This document shows, in pieces, positions 1 through 5,600 of a stretch of 8,089 nucleotides of DNA. A program made the translations under genes and the position numbers. Each line of letters begins with the position of its first letter. Position 1 is the first letter of the stretch. Where the stretch lies: assembly GCA_030452025.1 (NCBI GenBank), contig JAKDNC010000142.1:1-8089 (forward strand), in the 5' to 3' direction. The DNA comes from Nocardioides sp. (GTDB lineage: Bacteria; Actinomycetota; Actinomycetes; Propionibacteriales; Nocardioidaceae). The notes under the pieces were generated by a model that searched no databases, was not told the origin of the DNA, and saw only the letters and a program-made list of their open reading frames with translations.

Positions 1-289
1 CTTCTCGCTGCCGGCACAGGACCAGGGCGAGGGAGTCGCCGTGGCCCCGGACGACAGGATCTACCTGAGCAGTGAGGGGGTGCAGTCGGAGCTGCTGCGG
101 GTGCAGCTGCCGCTGGATATCCGCCAGAAGCTCGACCCTGCGGACGCTCCTGAGGAGGGCGCTGGCCACGAGTCGGATGCTTCCGACGCGCAGGTCGAAC
201 CGGAGAGAGATCCGTGGCCCTGGATCATCGGCGGGATGGTCGGAGTCGTCGCGATCGGCGTACTGATTCGGTCCCTCAAGCCCCACTGA
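1..289 (+). CDS. C-terminal part of a membrane-anchored beta-propeller-like protein (5' end outside window)
   Basis: The reading frame is open from base 2 to the TGA at 287-289 and has no convincing start. The GTG at 41 has no ribosome binding site, and the codons before it read as the same protein, so this is the last 95 residues of a longer gene. The visible part starts with a blade-like stretch (QGEGVAVAPDDRIYLSSEG), which resembles the closing strand of SdiA-regulated / esterase-like phytase beta-propellers. An acidic, low-complexity linker follows (about residues 51-72 of the visible part). Then comes a hydrophobic segment, WIIGGMVGVVAIGVLI, with a short basic tail (RSLKPH). That order suggests an extracytoplasmic propeller held in the membrane by a C-terminal anchor. 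The signal peptide and the rest of the propeller would lie upstream. The coding call is firm; the family is a resemblance judged by eye. Confidence 0.72.
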   Translation, partial: FSLPAQDQGEGVAVAPDDRIYLSSEGVQSELLRVQLPLDIRQKLDPADAPEEGAGHESDASDAQVEPERDPWPWIIGGMVGVVAIGVLIRSLKPH

Positions 290-301
290 CCCGGCAGGGT
301 G

Positions 302-314
302 CACACTCACAGGT
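302..314 (+). promoter_or_regulatory. Probable -10 element for a leaderless macro-domain mRNA
   Basis: A CACACT hexamer (302-307) is followed by seven bases (CACAGGT) and then the ATG at 315. No Shine-Dalgarno sequence lies in the 12 bases before the ATG. This spacing is the one expected when transcription starts on the start codon, and the same layout occurs before pdxH, the L7/L12-like gene and tetR in this window. The CTCACAGGT(A/G)TGG block is shared with pdxH. No good -35 hexamer is visible. Confidence 0.45.
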
Positions 315-803
315 ATGGAAATCACGATTGTCACCGGTGACATCACCACCCAAGAGGTCGACGCCGTGGTCAACGCCGCCAACCGCCGGATGCGCGGTGG
401 CGGAGGCGTGGACGGCGCGATCCACCGGGCCGGCGGAGAAGAGATCCTGGAGCAGTGCGTGGCCCGCTTCCCCGACGGCCTCGGGACCGGACAGGCTGGC
501 TGGACCACCGCCGGGCGACTCCCCGCGAAGTGGGTGATCCACGTCGTCGGCCCCAACCACGCGGCCGGTGAGCGCGACCGTGCCCTGCTGCCCTCCTGCT
601 ACGTCAATGCGTTGCGCGTCGCCGACGAGCTCGGCGCGAAGTCGGTGGCCTTCCCACTGGTCTCGGCTGGGGTCTACGGCTGGCCCAAGGAAGACGCCGT
701 CGATGCCGCGCTGGAAACGCTGCGGGCCTCCCCGACCCAGGTCGAGGAGGCCCGCGTCGTCGCCTTCGACGAGTCGAGCGCAGAGTTGCTCAGAGCGCGT
801 TGA
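315..803 (+). CDS. Macro-domain protein, O-acetyl-ADP-ribose deacetylase / ADP-ribose hydrolase type
   Basis: This is a single macro domain of 162 residues covering the whole protein, about the length of stand-alone YmdB-like enzymes. Visible motifs are GDI (8-10), VNAANRRMRGGGGVDGAIH (19-37) and the phosphate-binding loop PLVSAGVYGWP (114-124). Asn23 and Asp33 fall where the YmdB/MacroD family has its conserved substrate-positioning Asn and catalytic Asp, so the active site looks intact. Known family roles are hydrolysis of O-acetyl-ADP-ribose, a sirtuin by-product, and removal of mono-ADP-ribose from proteins or nucleic acids. Which of these applies here cannot be told from sequence. It acts in the cytoplasm. 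The ATG at 315 is favoured because it begins directly at the domain and follows a leaderless-type -10. Its last 14 bases overlap the end of the convergent serC. No toxin (DarT-like) gene is adjacent, so an antitoxin role is not indicated. Confidence 0.93.
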   Translation: MEITIVTGDITTQEVDAVVNAANRRMRGGGGVDGAIHRAGGEEILEQCVARFPDGLGTGQAGWTTAGRLPAKWVIHVVGPNHAAGERDRALLPSCYVNALRVADELGAKSVAFPLVSAGVYGWPKEDAVDAALETLRASPTQVEEARVVAFDESSAELLRAR

Positions 804-1908
804 CCACGTGGTCGATGCACTTCGTGAGCTGCTCGACGTCGCCCGGGTCGATCGCGGGGTACATCGCGATCCGCAACTGGTTGCGGCCCAGCTTGCGGTA
901 GGGCTCGGTGTCCACGATGCCGTTGGCCCGCAGGGTCTTGGCGATCCCCGCCGCGTCGATGGACTCGTCGAAATCGACGGTGCCGATCACCAGTGAGCGG
1001 TGGTCCGGGTTCTCGACGTACGGCGTGGTGTAGCTGGTCTTCTCGGCCCAGCCGTAGAGCGCGTTCGACGATGCGGTGGTCCGCTCGACCATGCCTTTGA
1101 GGCCGCCGTTGGCGTTCATCCAGTCCAGCTGCTCGGCCATCAGGAAGAGCGTCGCCACCGAGGGGGTGTTGTAGGTCTGGTTCTTCTTCGAGTTGTCGAT
1201 GGCGGTCGGCAGGTCGAAGAAGGCAGGCACATGTCGGTCGGAGGCCCCGATCTCCTCGACCCGGGCCAGGGCCTTGGGCGACATGATCGAGATCCACAGG
1301 CCGCCGTCGGAGGCGAAGCACTTCTGTGGGGCGAAGTAGTAGGCGTCGACCTGGTCGAGGTCGACCGGCAGGCCGCCGGCACCGGAGGTGGCGTCGACCA
1401 GGACCAAGGAGTCCTCGGAGGCGCCGGCCGGGCGGACCACCGGGGCCATCACGGCGGTGGAGGTCTCGTTGTGGGCCCAGGCGTAGACGTCCACGCCCTC
1501 CTCGGCGACAGCATCGGGGCGGCTGCCGGTGGGCGACTCGATCACCGACGGGTCGGCCAGCCACGGTGCGGCCTTGGCCGCCTTGGCGAACTTGGAGGAG
1601 AACTCGCCGAACGCCAGGTGCTGGCTCTTCTCCCGAATCAGGCCGTAGGTGGCGATGTCCCAGAAGGCGGTGGCGCCACCGTTGCCGAGGACGACCTCGT
1701 GGTCTGCGGGCACGTCGAAGAGGGCCTTGAGACCCTCACGGACGCGGCCGACGGTGTCCTTGACGGGGGCCTGGCGGTGCGACGTGCCGAGCAGCGTGTC
1801 TCCGGTCGCTGCCAAGGCGTCCAGATGGGAGGTCTGGATCTTCGACGGCCCGGCACCGAAACGGCCGTCGGAGGGGAGCAGGTCAGTGGGGATTTGCACG
1901 TCGGTCAC
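790..1908 (-). CDS. serC: Phosphoserine transaminase
   Basis: SerC converts 3-phosphohydroxypyruvate and glutamate to phosphoserine and 2-oxoglutarate, the second step of serine synthesis. It is a cytoplasmic fold-type I PLP enzyme. The protein matches the actinobacterial/mycobacterial SerC type along its length: DGRFGAGPSK near the N-terminus, GTSHRQAPVK, LGNGGATAFWD, WAHNETSTAV, VDATSGAGG (the Asp that pairs with the PLP ring nitrogen), and YYFAPQKCFASDGGLW, whose Lys is the PLP Schiff-base residue. EPYRKLGRNQLRIAMYPA lies near the C-terminus. I chose the GTG at 1908 (372 residues): GAAAGG on the minus strand at 1923-1918 lies 9 nt before it. The TTG at 1917 would add three residues, but that Shine-Dalgarno sequence directly abuts it. 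A short hairpin (1915-1919 with 1925-1929) overlaps the Shine-Dalgarno region. The gene diverges from the GNAT gene and its stop lies inside the macro-domain gene. Confidence 0.97.
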   Translation of the reverse strand: MTDVQIPTDLLPSDGRFGAGPSKIQTSHLDALAATGDTLLGTSHRQAPVKDTVGRVREGLKALFDVPADHEVVLGNGGATAFWDIATYGLIREKSQHLAFGEFSSKFAKAAKAAPWLADPSVIESPTGSRPDAVAEEGVDVYAWAHNETSTAVMAPVVRPAGASEDSLVLVDATSGAGGLPVDLDQVDAYYFAPQKCFASDGGLWISIMSPKALARVEEIGASDRHVPAFFDLPTAIDNSKKNQTYNTPSVATLFLMAEQLDWMNANGGLKGMVERTTASSNALYGWAEKTSYTTPYVENPDHRSLVIGTVDFDESIDAAGIAKTLRANGIVDTEPYRKLGRNQLRIAMYPAIDPGDVEQLTKCIDHVVNAL

Positions 1909-1943
1909 GACGGACAACCTTTCGGGTTGCTCGGGGGTCTTTC

Positions 1944-1973
1944 CTGACCACGCTGTCAGCGGATCCCTATTGT
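1944..1973 (+). promoter_or_regulatory. Putative promoter of the GNAT gene
   Basis: A -35-like CTGACC (1944-1949) and a -10-like TATTGT (1968-1973) are separated by 18 bp. Transcription would start near 1980, about 30 nt before the ATG and its ribosome binding site. A perfect small inverted repeat, CGCTG-T-CAGCG (1951-1961), sits in the spacer and could be an operator, although it is short enough to arise by chance. No equally clear serC promoter was found on the other strand. Confidence 0.4.
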
Positions 1974-2011
1974 GTCACCCGTCAGAACCCGTAGCGAAGG
2001 GAGTCCAGCCG

Positions 2012-2506
2012 ATGGCCCAGCGCATCGAGCGCGTCGGGTTCGGTCATCCGGATGCGTTGAAGCTGATCGAGGAGGTCCAGGCGGAGTACGTTGCGCGCTA
2101 CGGGAGTCCGGATGACACACCACTCGACAAAGTGATGTTCGAACCACCCGACGGGAGCTTCTTCGTCGTCCACCTCGACGGCGCCCCGGTCGCGACGGGC
2201 GCATGGCGGCGAAGGGTCGACGTACCAGCCTTCGCCGGCACGCCGACCGCCGAGATCAAGCGGATGTACGTCGTGCCTTCCGCCCGGGGACTTGGGGTCG
2301 CCCGGAGGGTTCTCGCGCACCTCGAGGTCACCGCTGTCACCGCCGGCCACGAGGCGCTCATCCTCGAGACGGGGCTGCGCCAACCGGAGGCGATCGGGCT
2401 CTACGAGTCGTCTGGCTACCTGCCCATCGAGGGGTTTGGTCACTACAAGGACGAACCCTTGTCGCGTTGCTTCGCCAAGCGGCTCTCGTCCCTGCCCCGG
2501 TCGTAG
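2012..2506 (+). CDS. GNAT-family N-acetyltransferase
   Basis: The 164-residue protein is one GNAT domain. The acetyl-CoA-binding motif A is clear: EIKRMYVVPSARGLGVARRV (81-100), with the R-G-x-G-x-A pyrophosphate loop at 92-97. Motif B follows as ILETGLRQPEAIGLYESSGY (117-136), including the Tyr131 commonly placed to protonate the leaving CoA thiolate, and then the terminal GFGHYKDEP strand. The family moves an acetyl group from acetyl-CoA to an amine on a small molecule or protein; the substrate here is unknown. The open frame extends far upstream without a stop, but the ATG at 2012 is the real start. GAAGGGA at 1996-2002 lies 9 nt before it, the GNAT fold begins here, and the upstream part lies antisense to serC. 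It is transcribed alone, divergent from serC, and ends before a strong hairpin/T-run. Confidence 0.9.
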   Translation: MAQRIERVGFGHPDALKLIEEVQAEYVARYGSPDDTPLDKVMFEPPDGSFFVVHLDGAPVATGAWRRRVDVPAFAGTPTAEIKRMYVVPSARGLGVARRVLAHLEVTAVTAGHEALILETGLRQPEAIGLYESSGYLPIEGFGHYKDEPLSRCFAKRLSSLPRS

Positions 2507-2549
2507 GGTCGCCGCTCGTAGGCGGGTCGTCTGGGCTGCTCGTAGTCGC

Positions 2550-2614
2550 GCAATTGCGGCCGTTTGGCATGGAAATGGTCGAAACACATGTCAAACCGCC
2601 GAAATTGCTTTTTT
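2550..2614 (+). terminator. Long stem-loop followed by T6, probable intrinsic terminator of the GNAT gene
   Basis: Arms 2551-2571 and 2587-2607 are inverted repeats of 21 bases, with 18 Watson-Crick pairs, one G-U pair and two mismatches. An extra G-C pair at 2550/2608 closes the stem and the loop is 15 nt. A run of six T (2609-2614) follows directly on the plus strand, so it would act as a Rho-independent terminator about 40 nt after the GNAT stop. Nothing similar to a T-run is found on the other side, so it is one-directional. The stem is AT-richer than its surroundings. Confidence 0.6.
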
Positions 2615-2639
2615 ACTAGCAGCCGACCCGGCCGTCACC

Positions 2640-2771
2640 GTGAGCCGGGATGGGCCCTGGGTGAACGCGGTTTTCTCGGCCAGCAGTGAGCTGGCGACGT
2701 GCCTTCGTGGGAGAAGCCGGGCCCAGCTGGTCGTCTTCGCGATCCAGTCGGGGCTGGAGCCGCCCCGGTAG
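2640..2771 (+). CDS. Doubtful short ORF, 43 residues, unknown
   Basis: Between the terminator-like hairpin and the L7/L12-like gene, one plus frame from the GTG at 2640 to the TAG at 2769-2771 has third codon positions that are nearly all G or C, as in genuine genes of this window. The peptide begins MSRDGPWVNAVFSASSEL and ends IQSGLEPPR; I recognise no family. There is no convincing Shine-Dalgarno sequence before the GTG. The same frame stays open further upstream, but with AT-rich third positions before about 2619. It may be a small gene, a remnant of a longer one, or a chance effect of base composition. Its stop codon overlaps the -10 hexamer of the next gene. Confidence 0.2.
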   Translation: MSRDGPWVNAVFSASSELATCLRGRSRAQLVVFAIQSGLEPPR

Positions 2772-2781
2772 CCTCGCCGAC
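2769..2781 (+). promoter_or_regulatory. Probable -10 element for leaderless transcription of the L7/L12-like gene
   Basis: TAGCCT (2769-2774), seven bases (CGCCGAC) and then the ATG at 2782. The bases before the ATG carry no Shine-Dalgarno sequence. The hexamer is identical to the one before pdxH (4890-4895) and at the same distance from the start codon. Confidence 0.5.
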
Positions 2782-3042
2782 ATGGGACTCTTCGACGCAG
2801 CCAGCAGAAGCGAGGTTGACCGGCTGAAGGCCCGGGTACGCCGCCTCGAGGGCGTCGCGGAAGCGCTTGCGCGCCTGGCCGGGCTGAGCGAGCAGCACCT
2901 GGACGAGTTGCGGGGCGACCAGGTCTCACCCGCGGTGCGTCAGCTCGTCCTGGGTGGCAGGAAGATCCAGGCGATCAAGGTGCATCGCGAAGAGACCGGG
3001 CTCGGCCTCAAAGAGGCCAAGGACGAAGTGGAAGCGCTGTGA
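2782..3042 (+). CDS. Small protein with ribosomal protein L7/L12 C-terminal-like domain
   Basis: The 86-residue protein has two parts. Residues 9-45 are a charged, leucine-spaced segment (SEVDRLKARVRRLEG) that probably forms a coiled coil. Residues 48-86 resemble the C-terminal domain of L7/L12: VRQLVLGGRKIQAIKVHREE followed by TGLGLKEAKDEVEAL, very close to the ribosomal TGLGLKEAKDLVE helix that contacts translation factors. It is not the ribosomal gene itself: the N-terminal L10-binding dimerisation domain and Ala-rich hinge are absent, and no rplJ is adjacent. The family is known only as L7/L12 C-terminal-domain proteins of unclear function; interaction with translational GTPases or self-association would be guesses. 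The ATG at 2782 is chosen because a -10 hexamer lies 7 nt upstream. Its TGA overlaps the next gene's GTG (GTGA), implying a two-gene transcript. Confidence 0.82.
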   Translation: MGLFDAASRSEVDRLKARVRRLEGVAEALARLAGLSEQHLDELRGDQVSPAVRQLVLGGRKIQAIKVHREETGLGLKEAKDEVEAL

Positions 3043-3635
3043 GCGGGGTACAGACGCCCGCGCTGTGGGACACCCAGGCGGCTTCCTTCGACCAGGAAGC
3101 CGATCATGGCCTGCTCGATGCCGACACCCGTGCCGCATGGCGCGACCTGCTTCAATCCGTTTTGCCGGCCGCGCCGGCGCGGATCGCTGACCTTGGGTGT
3201 GGGACCGGCTCCTTGTCAGGGTTGCTGGCCGAAGCCGGTCACGTCGTCGGCGGCATCGATTTCTCGCCACGGATGGTGGAGCGGGCCCGCGCCAAGGCTG
3301 CGGCAACGTCGGCCACTGTCGAGTTCGCTGTCGGTGATGCGGCCGCGCCCGACCTCACGCCGGCGGCGTACGACGTCGTGCTGTGTCGACACCTTCTCTG
3401 GGCGTTGCCAGACCCGGAGGCCGCTCTGGAGCGCTGGGTCCACCTGCTCGCGCCGGGTGGCCGGCTGGTCCTGATCGAGGGGCACTGGTCGACCGGGGCG
3501 GGGCTGACCGTGGCCGAGTGTCGGCGTCTGGTGGAGGTCCACCGGTCGGAGGCCGAGGTGGTCCTGCTGACCGATCCCGTCCTGTGGGGCAAGGAGATCA
3601 CCGACGAGCGGTATCTCCTGCTGAGTGGCGCTTGA
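3039..3635 (+). CDS. Class I SAM-dependent methyltransferase
   Basis: The 198-residue protein has a Rossmann-fold methyltransferase core. Motif I is IADLGCGTG (49-57), the SAM glycine loop. Asp74 in GIDFSPRMV fits the acidic residue that binds the SAM ribose, GDAAAPDL (99-106) the adenine-contacting motif, and YDVVLCRHLLWALPDP (111-126) and LLAPGGRLVLIEG (136-148) are motifs IV to VI of methyltransferase types 11/25 (UbiE/BioC-like). The C-terminal part carries no extra domain. The acceptor is unknown. The GTG at 3039 overlaps the stop of the L7/L12-like gene by four bases, so translation is probably coupled and needs little Shine-Dalgarno sequence of its own. The pairing suggests that the two proteins work together, but does not show that one modifies the other. 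It converges with citrate synthase 2. Confidence 0.9.
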   Translation: MSGVQTPALWDTQAASFDQEADHGLLDADTRAAWRDLLQSVLPAAPARIADLGCGTGSLSGLLAEAGHVVGGIDFSPRMVERARAKAAATSATVEFAVGDAAAPDLTPAAYDVVLCRHLLWALPDPEAALERWVHLLAPGGRLVLIEGHWSTGAGLTVAECRRLVEVHRSEAEVVLLTDPVLWGKEITDERYLLLSGA

Positions 3636-3661
3636 GCGGCCTCCGCGCGCGGTGAGCGGCA

Positions 3662-3699
3662 CCCGTGGTTCCTCCGTCATGGCCCCGCGTCACCACGGG
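3662..3699. terminator. Inverted repeat between convergent genes, possible bidirectional terminator
   Basis: CCCGTGGT (3662-3669) and ACCACGGG (3692-3699) are perfect 8-base inverted repeats with a 22-nt loop. They lie in the 73-bp gap between the methyltransferase stop and the citrate synthase stop. There is no T-run on either side, so any termination would be by hairpin alone or with Rho. Support is position and symmetry only. Confidence 0.35.
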
Positions 3700-3708
3700 A
3701 AGGTGAGG

Positions 3709-4812
3709 TCACTTGCCCCAGGCGGTGTTCCATCCCTCGACGGTGTCGGCGGGGCGGGTGTCGGGTCCGACGTAGATCGCCGACGGACGGATCAGGCGCC
3801 CGGTGCGCTTCTGCTCGAGGATGTGGGCCGACCAGCCGCCGGTGCGGGCGCAGGTGAACATCGAGGTGAACATCGGTGCGGGGACCTCGGCGAAGTCCAG
3901 GACGATGGCGGCCCAGAATTCGACGTTGGTCTCCAGGACGCGGTCGGGACGACGCTCCTTGAGCTCCGCGAGGGCTGCCTTCTCGAGGGCCTCCGCGACC
4001 TCGTAGCGCGGGGCGTCGAGCTCGCGGGCGGTACGACGCAGCACGCGGGCGCGCGGGTCCTCGGCACGGTAGACCCGGTGGCCGAAGCCCATCAGCCGCT
4101 CGCCACGGTCGAGCAGGTCCTTGACGTAGGCTTCGGCGTCGCCGGACTTCTCGACGTCGGAGATCATCCCGAGCACGCGCGACGGTGCGCCACCGTGCAG
4201 CGGACCGGACATCGCACCGATGGCGCCGGAGAACGCGGCCGCGACATCGGCACCGGTCGAGGTGATCACGCGCGCGGTGAACGTGGAGGCGTTCATGCCG
4301 TGCTCGGCCGCGGAGCTCCAGTAGGCGTCGATCGCCTTGACGTGCTTCGGGTCTGCCTCGCCCTTCCAGCGGATCAGGAACTTCTCGGCCAGCGTCGTGC
4401 CCTCGTCCACGAGCTTCTGCGGTACGACGGGCTGGTTCAGTCCGCGCGCGGACTGGGCGGCGTACGACAGCACCATCACTGCGACGCGGGCGAGGTCCTC
4501 GCGGGCCTGTTCATCGCTGATGTCGTAGGTCTGGCCGAAGCCGAAGGCCGGCGCGAGCATCGCGACAGCGGCCTGGACGTCGACGCGGACGTCGCCGGTG
4601 TGGACCGGCAGATTGTAGGGCTCCGCGGCGGGGAGGCCGGGGGTGTAGGCGCCGTCGATCAGCAGGCCCCACACGTTCTCGAACGGGACGCGGCCGACGA
4701 TGTCCTCGATGTCGACGCCGCGGTAGCGAAGCGCGGAGCCTTCCTTGTCGGGTTCGGCGATCTCGGACTCGAATGCGATGACGCCCTCAAGGCCGTGGTG
4801 AACCTCGGTCAT
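3709..4812 (-). CDS. citA: Citrate synthase 2
   Basis: This enzyme condenses oxaloacetate with acetyl-CoA to citrate, entering the TCA cycle. The 367-residue protein fits the shorter type I-like citrate synthase 2 (CitA) of actinobacteria rather than the longer GltA. The N-terminal GLEGVIAFESEIAEPDKEG and LRYRGVDIEDIV match the family opening. The active-site residues are present: His206 in GPLHGGAP, His245 in GFGHRVYR and Asp306 in LDFAEVPAPMF. An additional oxaloacetate-site His171 lies in AAEHGMNASTF, and Arg/Lys-rich LEQKRTGRLIRPSAIYVGP comes near the end. Nothing is missing. The ATG at 4812 is preceded by GAGGGAG (4828-4822 on the minus strand) 9 nt away, so the start is firm. It diverges from pdxH across about 90 bp. 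A 2-methylcitrate synthase role is possible in this superfamily but no prp genes are nearby. Confidence 0.93.
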   Translation of the reverse strand: MTEVHHGLEGVIAFESEIAEPDKEGSALRYRGVDIEDIVGRVPFENVWGLLIDGAYTPGLPAAEPYNLPVHTGDVRVDVQAAVAMLAPAFGFGQTYDISDEQAREDLARVAVMVLSYAAQSARGLNQPVVPQKLVDEGTTLAEKFLIRWKGEADPKHVKAIDAYWSSAAEHGMNASTFTARVITSTGADVAAAFSGAIGAMSGPLHGGAPSRVLGMISDVEKSGDAEAYVKDLLDRGERLMGFGHRVYRAEDPRARVLRRTARELDAPRYEVAEALEKAALAELKERRPDRVLETNVEFWAAIVLDFAEVPAPMFTSMFTCARTGGWSAHILEQKRTGRLIRPSAIYVGPDTRPADTVEGWNTAWGK

Positions 4813-4889
4813 TGGATCAAGCTCCCTCTATCTGTGGTTGAACCATCGTCCGCATTCTGCCCCTGATCGATTGTGGGCGTACACCCGGC

Positions 4890-4902
4890 TAGCCTCACAG
4901 GT
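4890..4902 (+). promoter_or_regulatory. Probable -10 element for leaderless pdxH
   Basis: TAGCCT (4890-4895), seven bases (CACAGGT) and then the GTG at 4903. The CTCACAGGT(A/G)TGG block across the start is the same as at the macro-domain gene. An imperfect palindrome, GGGCGTACACCC (4875-4886), lies just upstream where a -35 or an operator could be. No standard -35 at 17-18 bp is visible. Confidence 0.5.
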
Positions 4903-5544
4903 GTGGCAGAGGATCTCGCGAGGCTTCGTTCGGAGTACTCCGTGGCCGGTCTCGACGAGTCTGACCTGGCGGCGGATCCGTTCGCGATGTTCGAGTCGTG
5001 GTTCGAGGGAGCAAAGGTGCTGCCCGAGCCCAATGCGATGGTGGTGGCGACCGTGTCGACCGATGGTCAGCCGTCGGCACGCACGGTGCTCCTCAAGGGG
5101 CTCGACGAGCGTGGCTTCGCCTTCTACACCAATCTCCAGTCCCGTAAGGGATCTGAGCTCCTCGCGAACCCCCGTTGCGCCCTGCTCTTCCCGTGGCACC
5201 CCCTGCAGAGACAAGTCCGCGTGGAGGGTGTCGCCTCGGAGCTGCCGCGCGAGGAAGTGGCGGCGTACTTCGCCTCTCGTCCACGTGGCGCCCGACTCGG
5301 AGCCTGGGCCTCGGCGCAGTCGAGCGTCGTCACGAGTGAGGAGCTGGCGCGGAGGTACGCCGACGCGGACGGTCGCATGCCGGACGACGTGTCCGTCCCG
5401 GACCACTGGGGCGGCTTCGTCGTCGCGCCGACGGCGGTCGAGTTCTGGCAGGGGAGGGCGAACCGGATGCACGACCGTTGGCGCTACCGGCGCACGTCGT
5501 CCGGAGCGGATGCCGGCTGGCTGACCGAACGTCTCGCTCCCTGA
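4903..5544 (+). CDS. pdxH: Pyridoxamine 5'-phosphate oxidase
   Basis: PdxH is the FMN-dependent oxidase that turns pyridoxine or pyridoxamine 5'-phosphate into PLP, using oxygen. It is a cytoplasmic homodimer. From the GTG at 4903 the protein has 213 residues, close to the usual 210-225. FMN-binding segments are ARTVLLKGLDERGFAFYTN (59-77) and SRKGSELL (80-87), followed by PWHPLQRQVRVEG (97-109). The C-terminal dimerisation region carries the family hallmark VEFWQGRANRMHDRWRYRR (179-197) and ends ERLAP. Arg and His in that block contact the substrate phosphate. An upstream in-frame GTG at 4873 would add ten residues, but that stretch overlaps the promoter-like bases and has no Shine-Dalgarno sequence, so 4903 with a leaderless message is preferred. 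The product is the cofactor of SerC, encoded nearby. It diverges from citA. Confidence 0.95.
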   Translation: MAEDLARLRSEYSVAGLDESDLAADPFAMFESWFEGAKVLPEPNAMVVATVSTDGQPSARTVLLKGLDERGFAFYTNLQSRKGSELLANPRCALLFPWHPLQRQVRVEGVASELPREEVAAYFASRPRGARLGAWASAQSSVVTSEELARRYADADGRMPDDVSVPDHWGGFVVAPTAVEFWQGRANRMHDRWRYRRTSSGADAGWLTERLAP

Positions 5545-5564
5545 CCGTCAGAACCGAAAACCAT

Positions 5565-5600
5565 TTGTGAGTGAGTGCTCACTCATTTATTGTGGGTCGA
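5565..5600 (+). promoter_or_regulatory. Promoter of the tetR-ABC operon, apparently leaderless
   Basis: A -35-like TTGTGA (5565-5570) and a -10-like TATTGT (5588-5593) are 17 bp apart, the optimal spacing. Seven bases after the -10 comes a GTG at 5601, in frame with the TetR protein, so transcription probably starts on or next to the start codon. The TetR-type palindrome fills the spacer between the two elements. Confidence 0.6.
5568..5585. promoter_or_regulatory. TetR-type operator, perfect palindrome
   Basis: TGAGTGAG-TG-CTCACTCA is a perfect 8-bp inverted repeat with a 2-bp centre. Half-sites built on GAGTGAG/CTCACTC are typical of operators of actinobacterial TetR regulators controlling efflux genes. 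It overlaps the last bases of the -35 and fills the spacer up to 2 bp before the -10, so a bound TetR dimer would block RNA polymerase. It is therefore probably the autorepression site of the adjacent regulator and of the ABC gene behind it. Confidence 0.75.

Noticed and set aside
315..803. Macro-domain gene considered as a DarG-like antitoxin or a phage-defence component
   Set aside because: No DarT-like toxin or other defence gene is adjacent. It is a stand-alone gene with its own promoter next to core-metabolism genes.
674..1564. Second minus-strand open frame across the macro-domain gene and serC
   Set aside because: Arg/Gly/Pro-rich shadow of serC in another frame, with no domain.
1000..1947. 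Long open frame (315 codons) on the plus strand opposite serC
   Set aside because: It lies entirely antisense to a convincing SerC and has a low-complexity Gly/Val/Arg composition. Such frames are common opposite GC-rich genes.
2588..2689. Short ATG frame of about 33 codons starting inside the hairpin right arm
   Set aside because: No Shine-Dalgarno sequence, poor third-position bias, and it reads through the terminator T-run.
3625..4866. Open frame of 413 codons on the plus strand opposite citrate synthase
   Set aside because: It is longer than the real gene, but the minus frame has all citrate synthase active-site residues and a good Shine-Dalgarno sequence. The plus frame is repetitive Gly/Val/Arg with no family resemblance.
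1978..5558. CCGTCAGAACC occurs twice (near 1979 and 5546)
   Set aside because: Eleven bases only, in unrelated positions relative to their genes; probably chance.
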